Both the position numbers and the translations under genes were made by a program. A model generated the notes under the pieces. The model did not search any database and had not been told where the DNA came from. It saw nothing but the letters and a program-made list of their open reading frames with translations. 64,000 nt of DNA, taken from the NCBI GenBank assembly GCA_963793675.1, contig CAWCBA010000002.1, positions 434,001 through 498,000 on the forward strand, written 5' to 3'. Every line of letters begins with the position of its first letter. Position 1 is the stretch's first letter. Of this stretch, positions 1 to 8,774 are shown one piece after another. Origin of the DNA: RPQJ01 sp963793675. GTDB lineage: Bacteria > Pseudomonadota > Gammaproteobacteria > Steroidobacterales > Steroidobacteraceae.

Positions 1-93
1 CAGCATGACGTCCACCAGCGGAATCATGTTGATCTCGGCCATCGGGGCCGAGTGTGGCGTGCCGCTGCCGCCGCCGAGTCCACTGAATGCCAT
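1..93 (-). CDS. exbD: ExbD/TolR-type biopolymer transport protein, N-terminal part only
   Basis: Only the first 31 codons are in the window; the rest lies beyond the left edge. The visible N-terminus has a Gly/Ser-rich cytoplasmic stretch followed by EINMIPLVDVML, the signature that opens the single membrane helix of ExbD/TolR and holds the conserved Asp of the proton channel. It would work with ExbB to energise TonB in the inner membrane. It starts at an ATG 22 bases downstream of the exbB stop on the same strand, giving the order tonB-exbB-exbD. ExbD is preferred over TolR because tonB, not tolA, is the neighbour. Confidence 0.88.
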   Translation of the reverse strand, partial: MAFSGLGGGSGTPHSAPMAEINMIPLVDVML

Positions 94-115
94 GGCCGTC
101 TCCCGCGTGTGAGCT

Positions 116-859
116 TCAGGCCGACTGTTGCTGCAGGCGGTGCGCGCGATGGTGGTCCATCGAAGAGGGTACGCGCGCACCGGTCGTGAGGTAGGCGAGC
201 AGGTCCTCGGCGAACGCGTGGAAGCTCGCGATGATCACGCGATTGTTGCGCACCACCAGGTTGTAGCCGAGCACCGCCGGCACGGCGACGGCGAGGCCGA
301 GCGCAGTCATGATCAGTGCCTCGCCGACGGGTCCCGCCACCTGGTCGAGCGAGGTCTCGCCGGAAGCGCCGATGCGCACGAGCGCGTGGAAGATTCCCCA
401 CACCGTGCCGAACAAGCCGATGAACGGGGCGGTGCTGCCGACGGTCGCAAGGAAAGTGAGACCCGTTTCGAGGCGCTCGGTCTCGCGGTTGATCGAGGAG
501 CGCAGCGAGCGGTCGAGGAACTCGGCCCGGTGCAGCGTCCCCGCGACGCGCTCTTCGGTGAGGTGATCGTGGTGTTCCATGGCGAACTCGCCGTCCAGCG
601 CGATCTTGGAGAACGGCTCCCAGTCGGGCTGCTGCTCGAGGTAACCCAGGGCCTGGTCCGTCGGCGTCTTCCAGAACGTGGTCACGACGTGGTGCGAGCG
701 CGTGCGAATCCGGACGACCCGCGCGGCCTTCAGCACGATGAAGTACCACGAGACGATCGACATCAGGACCAGCAGCCCGAAGACGAACAGGCCGACGGCA
801 TCCGTCTGCTGCAGGAAGTTGGCGAAACTCATCGTCGTCAGCGCTTCGGTGGGATGCAT
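116..859 (-). CDS. exbB: MotA/TolQ/ExbB proton channel family protein (ExbB)
   Basis: Inner-membrane proton-channel subunit of the TonB-ExbB-ExbD machine, which uses the proton motive force to drive outer-membrane transport. The 247-residue protein has one membrane helix at about residues 22-43, a long cytoplasmic segment, then two helices at about 135-160 and 180-203. The GSTAPFIGLFGTVWGI stretch is the typical MotA/TolQ/ExbB core. The ATG at 859 has AGGA a few bases upstream; an internal Met at residue 10 is possible but lacks a clear ribosome site. It sits 15 bases after the tonB stop and 22 bases before exbD, as in an operon. Confidence 0.93.
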   Translation of the reverse strand: MHPTEALTTMSFANFLQQTDAVGLFVFGLLVLMSIVSWYFIVLKAARVVRIRTRSHHVVTTFWKTPTDQALGYLEQQPDWEPFSKIALDGEFAMEHHDHLTEERVAGTLHRAEFLDRSLRSSINRETERLETGLTFLATVGSTAPFIGLFGTVWGIFHALVRIGASGETSLDQVAGPVGEALIMTALGLAVAVPAVLGYNLVVRNNRVIIASFHAFAEDLLAYLTTGARVPSSMDHHRAHRLQQQSA

Positions 860-874
860 GGCTGGATCCTGTGG

Positions 875-1582
875 TCAGTCGTCCAATGAGAACGTGATGG
901 GAACGATGCACCAGGCGCGCAGTGGCACGCCGTCGCGCCTGGCTGGCTCGAACCGCCAGTCGCGGACGGCGTCGAGCGCTGCCTGGTCGAGGCCGGTGTC
1001 ACCGCTGCTGGTGCCGATGGCCGCGTCCTGCGGCCGCCCGTCCTCGCCAACGAGTACCCGCAGTCGCACCGTGCCTTCGATCCCCAGTCGCAGGCAACGC
1101 GGCGGGTAGACGGGCGGTTTCATCTCGAGCAGCTTCATCTTCCAGTAGACAGGGGTCTGCTGGGCCGCGGCGGGTGCCGTCGAGTCGCCGTCGGCGCTTC
1201 CTTCAGGCAGCGGCGGGCCGGGCTCGCCGGGCAGCAGTTCGTCACCCAGCTCGTAACGCTTGACCTGCGTGTCGGGCGGGACCGGATTCGTGGTCGGCGT
1301 GTCGACGATGATCGGCACCGGGCGCGTCAGCTTGGGCCGCTGCTGCTTGACCGCGTCGGTCGCAGTGTCCGGTGCCTGCTGCACCTCGGGCGGCAGTCGT
1401 GGCGGCGGCAGCTTGAGCAGGCTCACCTGGAAGATCGGGGGTGGCGGCTCAGCCTCTGCCGTGTCGACGCGGGTCAGCAGCAGCCGCCCGATGCCGGCGA
1501 GGTGCAGTGCGGTGACGACCAGCAAAACCGACGCGGCGCCCCACGTCAGGCGTTCGTCGTGAACGTATCGGTCGATCCGCAT
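875..1582 (-). CDS. tonB: TonB family energy transducer
   Basis: Periplasm-spanning protein that transmits ExbB/ExbD energy to outer-membrane receptors. The 235-residue protein has an N-terminal membrane anchor at about residues 15-36, a Pro-rich linker (PPPPIFQVSLLKLPPPRLPP), and a C-terminal TonB domain beginning near PPVYPPRCLRLGIEGTV and ending in WRFEPARRDGVPLRAW, the usual fold of this family. First gene of the tonB-exbB-exbD set. About 170 bases separate it from the GntR-family gene upstream; I see no clear operator there. Confidence 0.93.
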   Translation of the reverse strand: MRIDRYVHDERLTWGAASVLLVVTALHLAGIGRLLLTRVDTAEAEPPPPIFQVSLLKLPPPRLPPEVQQAPDTATDAVKQQRPKLTRPVPIIVDTPTTNPVPPDTQVKRYELGDELLPGEPGPPLPEGSADGDSTAPAAAQQTPVYWKMKLLEMKPPVYPPRCLRLGIEGTVRLRVLVGEDGRPQDAAIGTSSGDTGLDQAALDAVRDWRFEPARRDGVPLRAWCIVPITFSLDD

Positions 1583-1753
1583 CTGGTGCCAGGGACGTGC
1601 AGCGTCCCGCTGACCCGCCGCTGTGACTGGATCGAATGTACTGGAAGCAGGCCCCGCCTGCGGCCCGGCAGGCTCAGCGGAAATGCCTAGTTGGAGTTGG
1701 ACTTGCCGAAGAAGGGGCTATTGCCGAGCGATCGACCGGCAGGACGCCCCCGC

Positions 1754-2533
1754 TCAGTCGAGGCCGACCTTGGTTTCGACGCGGTAACTGAAGAGATCAG
1801 AGTTGTAGCGGGCCACGAGGTGGTCCTGCAGCTGGCCCTGCGCGTCGTAGGAAAAGCGGACGAGTTTCAGCAACGGCTTGCCGCTCGGTACGTCGAGCGC
1901 ACGAGCGACGTCCGGTGCCGCGCCTTCGGCGCTGAGGAAGCGCTCCATGCGCGAGATCCTGAGCCCGTAACGCTCGAACAGCGTCAGGCGGCTGGCGCCC
2001 TCGAACTCCTTCTTCGGCATCGCTGCCGAGAACTTGGGCGTCCACGAGACGTAGTGCGCGAAGGGCCGGCCACTGGCGCTGCGCACGCGCACCAGCTGGC
2101 ACACGCGGGTGCCGGCGTCGAGACCGAACGCGACCTGCAGGTCTGGCGACGGTACCGCCATGCGCTTGAGCAGGACCGTGAGCGTCGTATCGCGGCCGAG
2201 GTCACCGAGGCTTTCCGCGTTGGAGCCGAGCGGCGCCACGATCGGCACGGGGCGGTCGGCGTGGCTGACGAACGTGCCCTTGCCGCGGTGCCGGACCACG
2301 AGACCTTTCGCGGCGAGTTCGACCAGCGTGCGCCGCGCCGTGATCCGCGATACGTCAAAGCCGTCCGCGAGCTCCTTCTCGGAAGGCATGCGCGACCCGA
2401 TCGGCAGCACGCCCTTCACGATCGCGTCGTGCAGGACCGTATACAACTGGAAATACAGCGGCGAGGGCGAATCGGCGTCGATCAGCTCGCGATCGAGCAG
2501 CGCCAGCGCCGCCGCGCCTTCAGCCTGCCTCAT
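1754..2533 (-). CDS. GntR family transcriptional regulator with UTRA domain (HutC/FarR type)
   Basis: DNA-binding repressor-type protein of 259 residues. A winged-helix GntR domain occupies about residues 22-92 (SRMPSEKELADGFDVSRITA is the recognition region and HRGKGTFV closes the wing). A UTRA ligand-binding domain fills the C-terminal half. HutC-subfamily members sense small metabolites and repress neighbouring catabolic or transport genes. Here it lies directly downstream of three POT peptide-transporter genes and upstream of tonB, so control of peptide or amino-acid uptake is a reasonable inference. The ligand is not evident. Confidence 0.9.
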   Translation of the reverse strand: MRQAEGAAALALLDRELIDADSPSPLYFQLYTVLHDAIVKGVLPIGSRMPSEKELADGFDVSRITARRTLVELAAKGLVVRHRGKGTFVSHADRPVPIVAPLGSNAESLGDLGRDTTLTVLLKRMAVPSPDLQVAFGLDAGTRVCQLVRVRSASGRPFAHYVSWTPKFSAAMPKKEFEGASRLTLFERYGLRISRMERFLSAEGAAPDVARALDVPSGKPLLKLVRFSYDAQGQLQDHLVARYNSDLFSYRVETKVGLD

Positions 2534-2558
2534 GCAGCCGCTCCGCCGCCGCTTGTCA

Positions 2559-3926
2559 TCAGTGCCTGATCTGTTCGGCGCCGTGCATCCAGCGCACGAG
2601 CGTGCCCGAGAGCGTCCACAGCACGATGGCGAATGCGAACAGGGTTCCGGCGAGGCCGCCGAAGATCGACAGCTCGCCCAGGCTTTCGGCGTACGAGCCG
2701 ATGATGCCGGCCAGCCAGTTGGCGACGAAGTTGATCAGGAACCAGACGCCCATCATCAGCGAGGCCAGGCGCAGCGGCGCGAGCTTCGTGACCATCGAAA
2801 GCCCGACCGGCGAGATGCAGAGTTCGCCCGTCGTGTGGAAGAAGTAGGCGAGCACGAGCCACAGCATGCTGGCCTTTGCGCCTGTCTCCGATTCGAGTGC
2901 GGCAGCCACCATCGCGAGGAAGCCGATGCCAGTGAGCACGAGGCCCAGCACCATCTTCTTCGGCGTCGGTGGATTGCGTCCCGCCTCGCCGAGCTTGCTC
3001 CAGGCGACCGAGAACAGCGGCGCCAGCAGCACGATGAAGAGCGGGTTGAGCGACTGGAACCAGCCTGCCGGCACCTCGAATGCACCGACCATGCGATCGG
3101 TCTTGTCGGCTGCGTACAGGTTCATGAGGCCGCCGGCCTGCTCGAACGCAGCCCAGAACAGCACGATGAACACGAACAGCATGAAGATCACGCGCAGGCG
3201 ATCCACTTCGTCCGGCGTCAGGGGTTTCTTCTCGCCGCCCGCCAGCGCGGCGGCCCGGTGCGCCGCCGGTACCACGCCGATCTCGCCGAGGTACCTGCGT
3301 GCGAGCAGCAGCTGGATGATCACCGACAGGATCATGCCGACACCGGCGCAGAAGTAGCCGTACGCCCAGCCCTTCGCCGGATCTTCGCCGAGGGTCGAAC
3401 AGACGAGCGGGGCGAGGAAGGCGCCCGCGTTGATGCCCATGTAGAAGATCGTGAACGCGCCGTCGCGACGCGCGTCGCCTTCAGGGTAGAGGTCGCCGAC
3501 CATGGTCGAGATGTTCGGCTTGAAGAAGCCGTTGCCGATGACCAGCAGGACCAGGCCGATATAGAAGAGCTGCAGGTTGCCGGGAATCGCGGCGGCCAGC
3601 GTGAACTGGCCCGCGGCCATCACCAGGCCACCGATGATCACGGACTTGCGCTGCCCGAGGTAGTTGTCGGCGAGCCAGCCGCCGATCAGCGGGGTGAAGT
3701 AGACGAAGCCCGTGAAGAGACCGTACAGCTTGAGCGCTTCGGCCTGTGTCCAGCCAAAGCCCGGGTTCGCTGCCTCGACTCCGGCCACCAGCGACAGCAC
3801 CAGCAACGCGCGCATGCCGTAATAACTGAAGCGCTCCCACATCTCCGTCGCGAAGAGCAGGAACAGTCCTTTCGGGTGGCCGAGCAACGTGCCTGCGGGC
3901 ACGCCTGGTACGGTTGAGCTGGACAT
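2559..3926 (-). CDS. POT/PTR family proton-dependent oligopeptide transporter (intact copy)
   Basis: Major-facilitator-type inner-membrane symporter importing di- and tripeptides with protons. It carries the EMWERFSYYGMRALL motif (the ExxERFxYYG proton-coupling signature) and the internal FYMGINAGAFLAP motif of the POT family. I start it at the ATG at 3926 (MSSSTVPG), about 455 residues, rather than the TTG ten codons upstream. It is the third and only uninterrupted member of a tandem of three paralogues on the minus strand; an inverted repeat separates it from the second. The gntR gene follows 25 bases later and may be co-transcribed. Confidence 0.93.
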   Translation of the reverse strand: MSSSTVPGVPAGTLLGHPKGLFLLFATEMWERFSYYGMRALLVLSLVAGVEAANPGFGWTQAEALKLYGLFTGFVYFTPLIGGWLADNYLGQRKSVIIGGLVMAAGQFTLAAAIPGNLQLFYIGLVLLVIGNGFFKPNISTMVGDLYPEGDARRDGAFTIFYMGINAGAFLAPLVCSTLGEDPAKGWAYGYFCAGVGMILSVIIQLLLARRYLGEIGVVPAAHRAAALAGGEKKPLTPDEVDRLRVIFMLFVFIVLFWAAFEQAGGLMNLYAADKTDRMVGAFEVPAGWFQSLNPLFIVLLAPLFSVAWSKLGEAGRNPPTPKKMVLGLVLTGIGFLAMVAAALESETGAKASMLWLVLAYFFHTTGELCISPVGLSMVTKLAPLRLASLMMGVWFLINFVANWLAGIIGSYAESLGELSIFGGLAGTLFAFAIVLWTLSGTLVRWMHGAEQIRH

Positions 3927-4033
3927 TATTTTTCGCCGTCCCATCGGTTGCGCCAACGGGCGCGAGGCCGCAGAGTCTGGTGGATTTTGCGGTGCGAGAG
4001 CAAGCTACCGGCACCGCGCCTGCGGCCGAAATA

Positions 4034-4089
4034 GGAAATAGGGGACGTGCACCGATTTCCCAGGAAATCGGTGCACGTCCCCTATTTCC
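4034..4089. repeat. Perfect 27-bp inverted repeat with a 2-base loop, REP-like
   Basis: Positions 4034-4060 and 4063-4089 are exact reverse complements separated only by CA, so the whole 56 bases can form one hairpin. The arm contains GGGGACGTGCACCGATT. Partial copies of GAAATAG / CTATTTC flank each side (4028-4035 and 4094-4100). The element fills the gap between two POT genes and could act as a transcription or mRNA-stability barrier. The same core, with AG in place of CA, recurs as direct repeats at 61809-61880, so it belongs to a dispersed family. Confidence 0.9.
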
Positions 4090-4106
4090 CACGTATTTCC
4101 TGTTTG

Positions 4107-5583
4107 CTACCGGACGCCGCCGGCCAGCCGCTGCACGCGACTGGCGATCAGCAGCAGGGTTGCCCCGGAAACCAGCGAGACGACCGCGATCTTCAGGTAC
4201 TGGCCGGGCATCGACGCCACGTCCTGCGCGTCGAATTCCCCCGCGACCAGCCCGGCGAGCAGCAGGCCGAGCGACGTTGCCAGGAACCACAGCCCCATCA
4301 TCTGGCCGACGAGGCGTGGCGGTGCGAGCTTCGTCACCGAGCTCAGGCCCACGGGACTCAGGCACAGTTCGCCAAAGCAATGCAGCAGGTAAGCCAGCAA
4401 CAGCCACTGCGGGCCGGCGAGCTTGCCACTGGCAACCACGGTGGCTGCGCCAAACATCACGACGAAACCCAGGCCGAGCAGCAGCAGGCCGAACGCGAAC
4501 TTGGCCGGCGCCGAAGGATCGAGGTTGCGCCGGGCAAGGTGTACCCAGAGTGCGGAGAACGCCGGCGCGAACAGCAGGATGTAGAGCGCACTCGGCGCCT
4601 GGAACCAGCCCGCGGGGATCTCGAAGCCGCCGAGCAGGCGATCGGTGAACCGTTCCGCGAACAGGTTCATCGAGGAACCCGCCTGTTCGTAGCCGGCCCA
4701 GAACAAGGCTGATGAAACGAAGAGCGCGAGCACGACCAGCACGCGTCGGCGCTCGGTGCGATCGAGACCGGCGAGCGTGAGCAGGTAGGTGAAATATCCC
4801 ACCGTCACGCCGAGGATGGCGACCGCCGTCCAGCGTGCGACGTGCGTCGGGTCGAGCGCGATGACGCCGGCCGCAATCAGCGTCGTGACGACAGCGACGG
4901 CGCCCAGCACGGCCACGACTCCGCGCCAGTGTCGCTGGTCCGATGCGATCAGTGACGGGTGCGTGGGACGCGCACGCCTGCCGGCGTCACCAAGATGATG
5001 GCGCGTGAGCTGGAACTGCGCGAGTCCCGAGCGCCATCGCCACGGCGGCACCCGCGAATCCCGCGCGCCAACCGTACTGCTGTGCGAGCCAGGGTGTCGC
5101 CAGCGAGCCGATCAATGCGCCGACGTTGATGCCCAGGTAGAAAAGGGTGAAGCCGGCGTCGCGCGCGGCGCCGCCTGCCGGGTACAGCTGCGCCACCATT
5201 GCGCTGATGTTCGGCTTCAGCAGCCCGACGCCGAGCACGATCACGAGGCAACCGAGGTAGAAGAGCGCGGGTCCCGCCGGAATCGCCAGCACCGTGTTGC
5301 CGACGAGAATCAGCGTGGCCCCCCACACGACCGCACGCTGGGCACCGAGCAGGCGGTCGGCGAGCCAACCGCCGGGCAGGGCCATCAGGTACGTCGCCGT
5401 GGTGTAGAGGCCGTAGATCGCGGTGGCCTTGCGATCGTCGAGCCCGAAGCCGCCGGTCGCGACGGCGTCGACCAGGAACAGGATCAGGATTCCACGCATC
5501 CCGTAATACGTGAAGCGCTCCCACATCTCCGTCATGAAGAGCGTGGCAAGCCCGCGCGGATGTCCGAACCACTGATCCCGAAT
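4107..5583 (-). CDS. POT/PTR family oligopeptide transporter, second copy, one frameshift
   Basis: The N-terminal part (EMWERFTYYGMRG, then FYLGINVGALIG) and the C-terminal part (GLAQFQLTRHHLGDAG onward, with EIPAGWFQAPSALYILLFAP) are both normal POT sequence. They lie in frames one base apart. An extra base in the GGG run at 5026-5028 (CTCGGGACTCGCG where CTCGGACTCGCG would read through) explains the shift. No ATG gives a full N-terminus. The conserved WFGHPRGLATLF precedes the first ATG, so translation may begin at an ATT at 5583, which has AGGGGGA six bases upstream; otherwise the start was lost. Full length would be about 491 residues, usual for the family. Confidence 0.82.
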
Positions 5584-5607
5584 GGCGAGTCCCCCTGCCC
5601 TTGCGGA

Positions 5608-5697
5608 TTATTGCTTGTACACGGTTCCCCGCAGCATGACGAACTCGACGTGGTCCATCGAATGCCGCGCCAGCGGGGCATCGCGGCGAGTGCACGG
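5608..5697 (-). pseudogene. Last ~25 codons of an amidohydrolase, fused to a truncated transporter
   Basis: Read in one minus-strand frame, this stretch ends DAPLARHSMDHVEFVMLRGTVYKQ-stop. That is the common C-terminal pattern of metal-dependent amidohydrolases of the imidazolonepropionase/dipeptidase-like group (NPLxDI..L..VxFVMKxGxVYK). Nothing of the catalytic domain remains. It directly abuts the broken end of the upstream POT gene near 5697, implying a deletion that removed the end of that transporter and nearly all of an amidohydrolase gene. An assembly misjoin would look the same. Confidence 0.55.
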
Positions 5698-6667
5698 ACT
5701 GGAACCAGCCCGCCGGGATTTCGAACCCGCCGATCGTGCGGTCGATGTAGCGCTTGGCGAAAAGGTTCAGCGACGAGCCCGCCTGCTCGTAGCCCGACCA
5801 GAACGACGCGACGCCCAGGAACATCACCAGCACGACGACCATGCGCTTGCGCTCGACTGGATCGAGCCCCGCGCCGAAGAACAGGTACATGAAGTACAAG
5901 GCGGCCATGCCGACCAGCACATACGCGGCGCCTTGCGCGAGTCGCGCCGGGTCGAGATCCACGATCCCGGAGAACAGCAAGGCTGCCATCGCCGCAAACA
6001 CGCCGAGCGCGATCCAGAGCCGACGCCAGTCGGCGGCGACTCCTGCCCCGCCGTCATTGCGATTGGGTTGCGCACCGGCGCCATTGAACCGGTGGCGTGA
6101 CAGCCAGAACTGCATCAATCCGAACGGCAGGCCGACCGCTGCAGCGAGAAAGCCGATCCGCCACCCGTAGCGCTGCGCCAGCCAGCCCGCGATCAACGGG
6201 CCGATGAACGCGCCGAGGTTGATGCCCATGTAGAAAATCGTGAAGCCCGCGTCGCGCCGGCCACCGCCTTCGGGGTAGAGGTCGGCGACGAGCGCGGAGA
6301 CGTTCGGCTTCAGCAGGCCGACGCCGAGAACGATGACCATGAGCCCACCGAAAAAGACTTCCCTTGGCGCGGGAACCGTCAGCAGCAGCGTGCCGAGCGT
6401 CATCAGCGCACCACCGATCATCACCGCACGTTGTGCGCCGATCAGCCGGTCGGCGATCCATCCGCCCGGCAGCGCGGCCATGAACACCGCTGCCGTGTAG
6501 AGGCCGTAAATGGCCGTTGCCGTCTTGTCGTCGAAGCCATAGCCGCCGCTTTCGACCGCATCGACCAGGAACAGCACGAGCAGGGCGCGCATGCCATAGA
6601 ACGTGAAGCGCTCCCACATCTCGGTGAAGAAGAGTGTCGACAGCGCGCGTGGATGTCCCCCCAGCAC
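5698..6667 (-). pseudogene. POT/PTR family oligopeptide transporter, 3'-truncated copy
   Basis: The frame from a GTG at 6667 encodes about 323 residues of good POT sequence: EMWERFTFYGMRALL, FYMGINLGAFIGPLIAGW, and up to EIPAGWFQSV. Homology then stops abruptly near 5697, roughly two thirds through the family length of about 490. The missing region would carry the last membrane helices, so the product is unlikely to function. The reading frame stays open by chance through the junction into out-of-frame sequence of the next gene. It starts nine bases after the tatC stop. Confidence 0.8.
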
Positions 6668-6676
6668 TCGTCGGAC

Positions 6677-7447
6677 TCAGCTCTCGGTCGCGGGCGCCTC
6701 GGCCTGCCGGGTCTTTTTCATCACGCGCGCAAAGACGATACCCAGTTCGTACAGCAGGTACATCGGCGCAGCCATGAAGGTCTGCGAGACGGCGTCCGGC
6801 GGCGTGAGGAACGCGGCGATGATGAAGATGCCGAGCACGACGTAGCCACGGTTGCGCGTCAGCACCTCGAGCTTGACCAGCCCGGTCGCGACCAGCAGCA
6901 CGACGGCCACCGGCATCTCGAAGGCGATGCCGAACGCCATGAACAGCAGCAGCACGAAATCGAGGTAGCTCGCGATGTCCGTCATCATCTTCACGCCCGT
7001 TGGCGTGGTCGACGCGAGGAACTGGAACATCAGCGGGAAGACGACGTAGTACGCGAACGCGACGCCCACGTAGAACAGCACGATGCTCGAGACGACCAGC
7101 GGCAGCGCAAAGCGCCGCTCGCGCTTGTAGAGCCCTGGCGCGACGAAGCCCCAGACCTGGGACAGGATGTAGGGCATCGCCAGGAAGACTGCCCCGACCA
7201 GCGACAGCTTGAGCGGCGCCATGAATGGCGACACCACGCTCGTTGCGATCAGCGAAGTGCCTGCCGGCAGCTTTTCGATCAGCGGTCGGGCGACCAGCGT
7301 GAACAGCTCGTTCTGGAAGAACGCGAGCGGCACGAAGCAGATACCCACCGCCATGACCGCGTGCAGCAACCTCGTCCGCAGCTCGAGGAGGTGCGAGATG
7401 AGCGTGCCTTCGGCCAGCGGCTCTCCCTCACCCGGGCTTTGGCTCAT
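6677..7447 (-). CDS. tatC: Twin-arginine translocase subunit TatC
   Basis: Inner-membrane receptor of the Tat pathway, which exports folded proteins bearing an RR signal peptide. The 256-residue protein has the conserved N-terminal LISHLLELRTRLL motif and several hydrophobic helices. TVLTPPD-type sequence is visible as AAFLTPPDAVSQ near the last periplasmic loop. It overlaps the end of tatB by 20 bases, typical of translational coupling in tatABC operons. Confidence 0.96.
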   Translation of the reverse strand: MSQSPGEGEPLAEGTLISHLLELRTRLLHAVMAVGICFVPLAFFQNELFTLVARPLIEKLPAGTSLIATSVVSPFMAPLKLSLVGAVFLAMPYILSQVWGFVAPGLYKRERRFALPLVVSSIVLFYVGVAFAYYVVFPLMFQFLASTTPTGVKMMTDIASYLDFVLLLFMAFGIAFEMPVAVVLLVATGLVKLEVLTRNRGYVVLGIFIIAAFLTPPDAVSQTFMAAPMYLLYELGIVFARVMKKTRQAEAPATES

Positions 7448-7871
7448 CAGCGCTCGTCTCGGACGGTGAGGAGGGGTTGGGTGGCGTGAGGTCCAGGTCC
7501 GCGGCTGGTTCGCCGGCCGTGTTGTCCGGCGCCGCAGCTGCCGGCGGTGTCGCCGTCGCGAGCTGTGCCGGCGCGGCGCGGGATTCGGCGTCCGCCGTGT
7601 AGGACGAGGTGTTGGGCGAGGTATTGGGCGCCGTGTTCAGTGCCGGCGAATGAATCGTGTGCGACGGGGCCGGGGCGGTCGGCTTCGGGTCCGCCAGCGG
7701 GTCGAACTGCGTTTCCTGCTCGAGCTGGGTGCGAAGCTGGCGCGCCATCGCACGCGCGCGCCCGGCCCAGCGACCGATGTCCGCCGCGAGCTTCGGCAGT
7801 CGCTCGGGCCCGAGCACGAGCAGCGCAATGCCGAAGATCACGACGATCTCGGTGAAGCCGACCTCGAACAT
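7428..7871 (-). CDS. tatB: Sec-independent translocase subunit TatB
   Basis: Partner of TatC in recognising Tat signal peptides. The single N-terminal helix (MFEVGFTEIVVIFGIALLVLGPERLP) is the standard TatB opening, with the conserved Glu and the GPERLP hinge. An amphipathic helix (LAADIGRWAGRARAMARQL) follows, then a long Pro/Ala/Thr-rich disordered tail to residue 147. It lies nine bases after tatA and overlaps tatC. Confidence 0.95.
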   Translation of the reverse strand: MFEVGFTEIVVIFGIALLVLGPERLPKLAADIGRWAGRARAMARQLRTQLEQETQFDPLADPKPTAPAPSHTIHSPALNTAPNTSPNTSSYTADAESRAAPAQLATATPPAAAAPDNTAGEPAADLDLTPPNPSSPSETSADEPKPG

Positions 7872-7880
7872 GCGGCTGGA

Positions 7881-8123
7881 TCAGCCCGACTTGCCGTCCG
7901 TCTTGGACGTCGACGCGGCTCTTTCCGGGAAGTCGGCGTCCTTGCCGCTGCCCGTCAGGTCGTTCAGCTGCTTGTTCTGTTCGTCCTCACCTTCGTTCAT
8001 GGCCTTCTTGAAGCCACGCACGGCCCCGCCCAGGTCCGAGCCGATGTTCTTCAGCTTCTTGGCTCCGAACAGGACGAGTGCAATCAGCAGGATGACGAGA
8101 AGTTCGCGAAAACCGATACCCAT
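7881..8123 (-). CDS. tatA: Sec-independent translocase subunit TatA
   Basis: Pore-forming subunit of the Tat system. I start it at the ATG at 8123 (MGIGFRELLVILLIALVLFG), preceded by CGGAGAA; a longer frame reaches 8162 but adds no family sequence. The short membrane helix, the FGAKKLKNIGSDLGGAVRGFKKAM amphipathic helix and the acidic tail are all as expected for an 80-residue TatA. The start lies 49 bases after the dtd stop and the stop nine bases before tatB. Confidence 0.95.
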   Translation of the reverse strand: MGIGFRELLVILLIALVLFGAKKLKNIGSDLGGAVRGFKKAMNEGEDEQNKQLNDLTGSGKDADFPERAASTSKTDGKSG

Positions 8124-8172
8124 GGAGTTCTCCGGGGCCCGCAGGATGGGGCCCTTCATCATACGACAATCG

Positions 8173-8640
8173 CTATCGCGACTCGTTTGCCGCGCCTGCG
8201 GGAAACCGCAGGCAGAATGTGACCGGCCCGTCGTTCACGAGCGAGACCTGCATGTCGGCGCCGAAGCGGCCGGTGGCGACTTTGCCAGGCAGCGCCTCGC
8301 GGGCGTACTCGACCACCCGCTCGAACAATTGCCGGCCGAGTTCGGGCGCTGCCGCCGACGTGAAGCTCGGACGCAGGCCTTTGCGCGTGTCGGCGGCGAG
8401 CGTGAACTGGGAAACCAGCAGCAGTTCGCCGCCGGTGTCGGCCAGGCTCAGGTTCATCCGCCCGGCCTCGTCGCCAAACACCCGGTAAGCCGCGACCCGC
8501 TCCACCAGGCGCCGGGCGGTGGCGTCGTCATCTTCGGGTTCGACGGCCACGAATGCCAGCAGGCCTGGCCCAATACTCCCCACTATATCTCCTGCAACGC
8601 GAACGCTTGCTTCGGATACGCGTTGTATTAACAGGATCAA
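8173..8640 (-). CDS. dtd: D-aminoacyl-tRNA deacylase
   Basis: Cytosolic proofreading enzyme that removes D-amino acids (and Gly from tRNA-Ala) from mischarged tRNA. The 155-residue product shows IQRVSEASVRV at the N-terminus, the catalytic LLVSQFTLAADTRKG region and the cis-proline-containing NDGPVTFCL motif. The only start in frame is a TTG at 8640, just after an in-frame stop; the N-terminus (M)ILLIQRV matches the family, so a TTG start is likely. First gene of the dtd-tatABC run. Confidence 0.93.
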   Translation of the reverse strand: MILLIQRVSEASVRVAGDIVGSIGPGLLAFVAVEPEDDDATARRLVERVAAYRVFGDEAGRMNLSLADTGGELLLVSQFTLAADTRKGLRPSFTSAAAPELGRQLFERVVEYAREALPGKVATGRFGADMQVSLVNDGPVTFCLRFPAGAANESR

Positions 8641-8774
8641 AGTTTATTCATCACTTGAACGCCCCACTTTCGATCAAAACACTCAAACGACTGCTCAACA
8701 ATCGACAAAAATCAGCAAAGTGGGAAACAAATATCGAAAACAGCCCAGAAAATCGATTCAGGTGACATGTGACA
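8641..8774. other. AT-rich intergenic segment upstream of dtd
   Basis: This 134-base gap is clearly richer in A and T than its surroundings, with runs such as ATCAAAACACTCAAACG and CAAATATCGAAAACAG. It ends with a direct repeat GTGACATGTGACAT next to the stop of the neighbouring lipoprotein gene. It probably contains the promoter of dtd-tatABC, read leftward, but I cannot identify convincing -35/-10 boxes. Confidence 0.4.

Noticed and set aside
4949..6667. Single 572-residue protein across two POT genes
   Set aside because: Only the first two thirds has POT homology; the rest is out-of-frame sequence of the amidohydrolase tail and the next POT gene.
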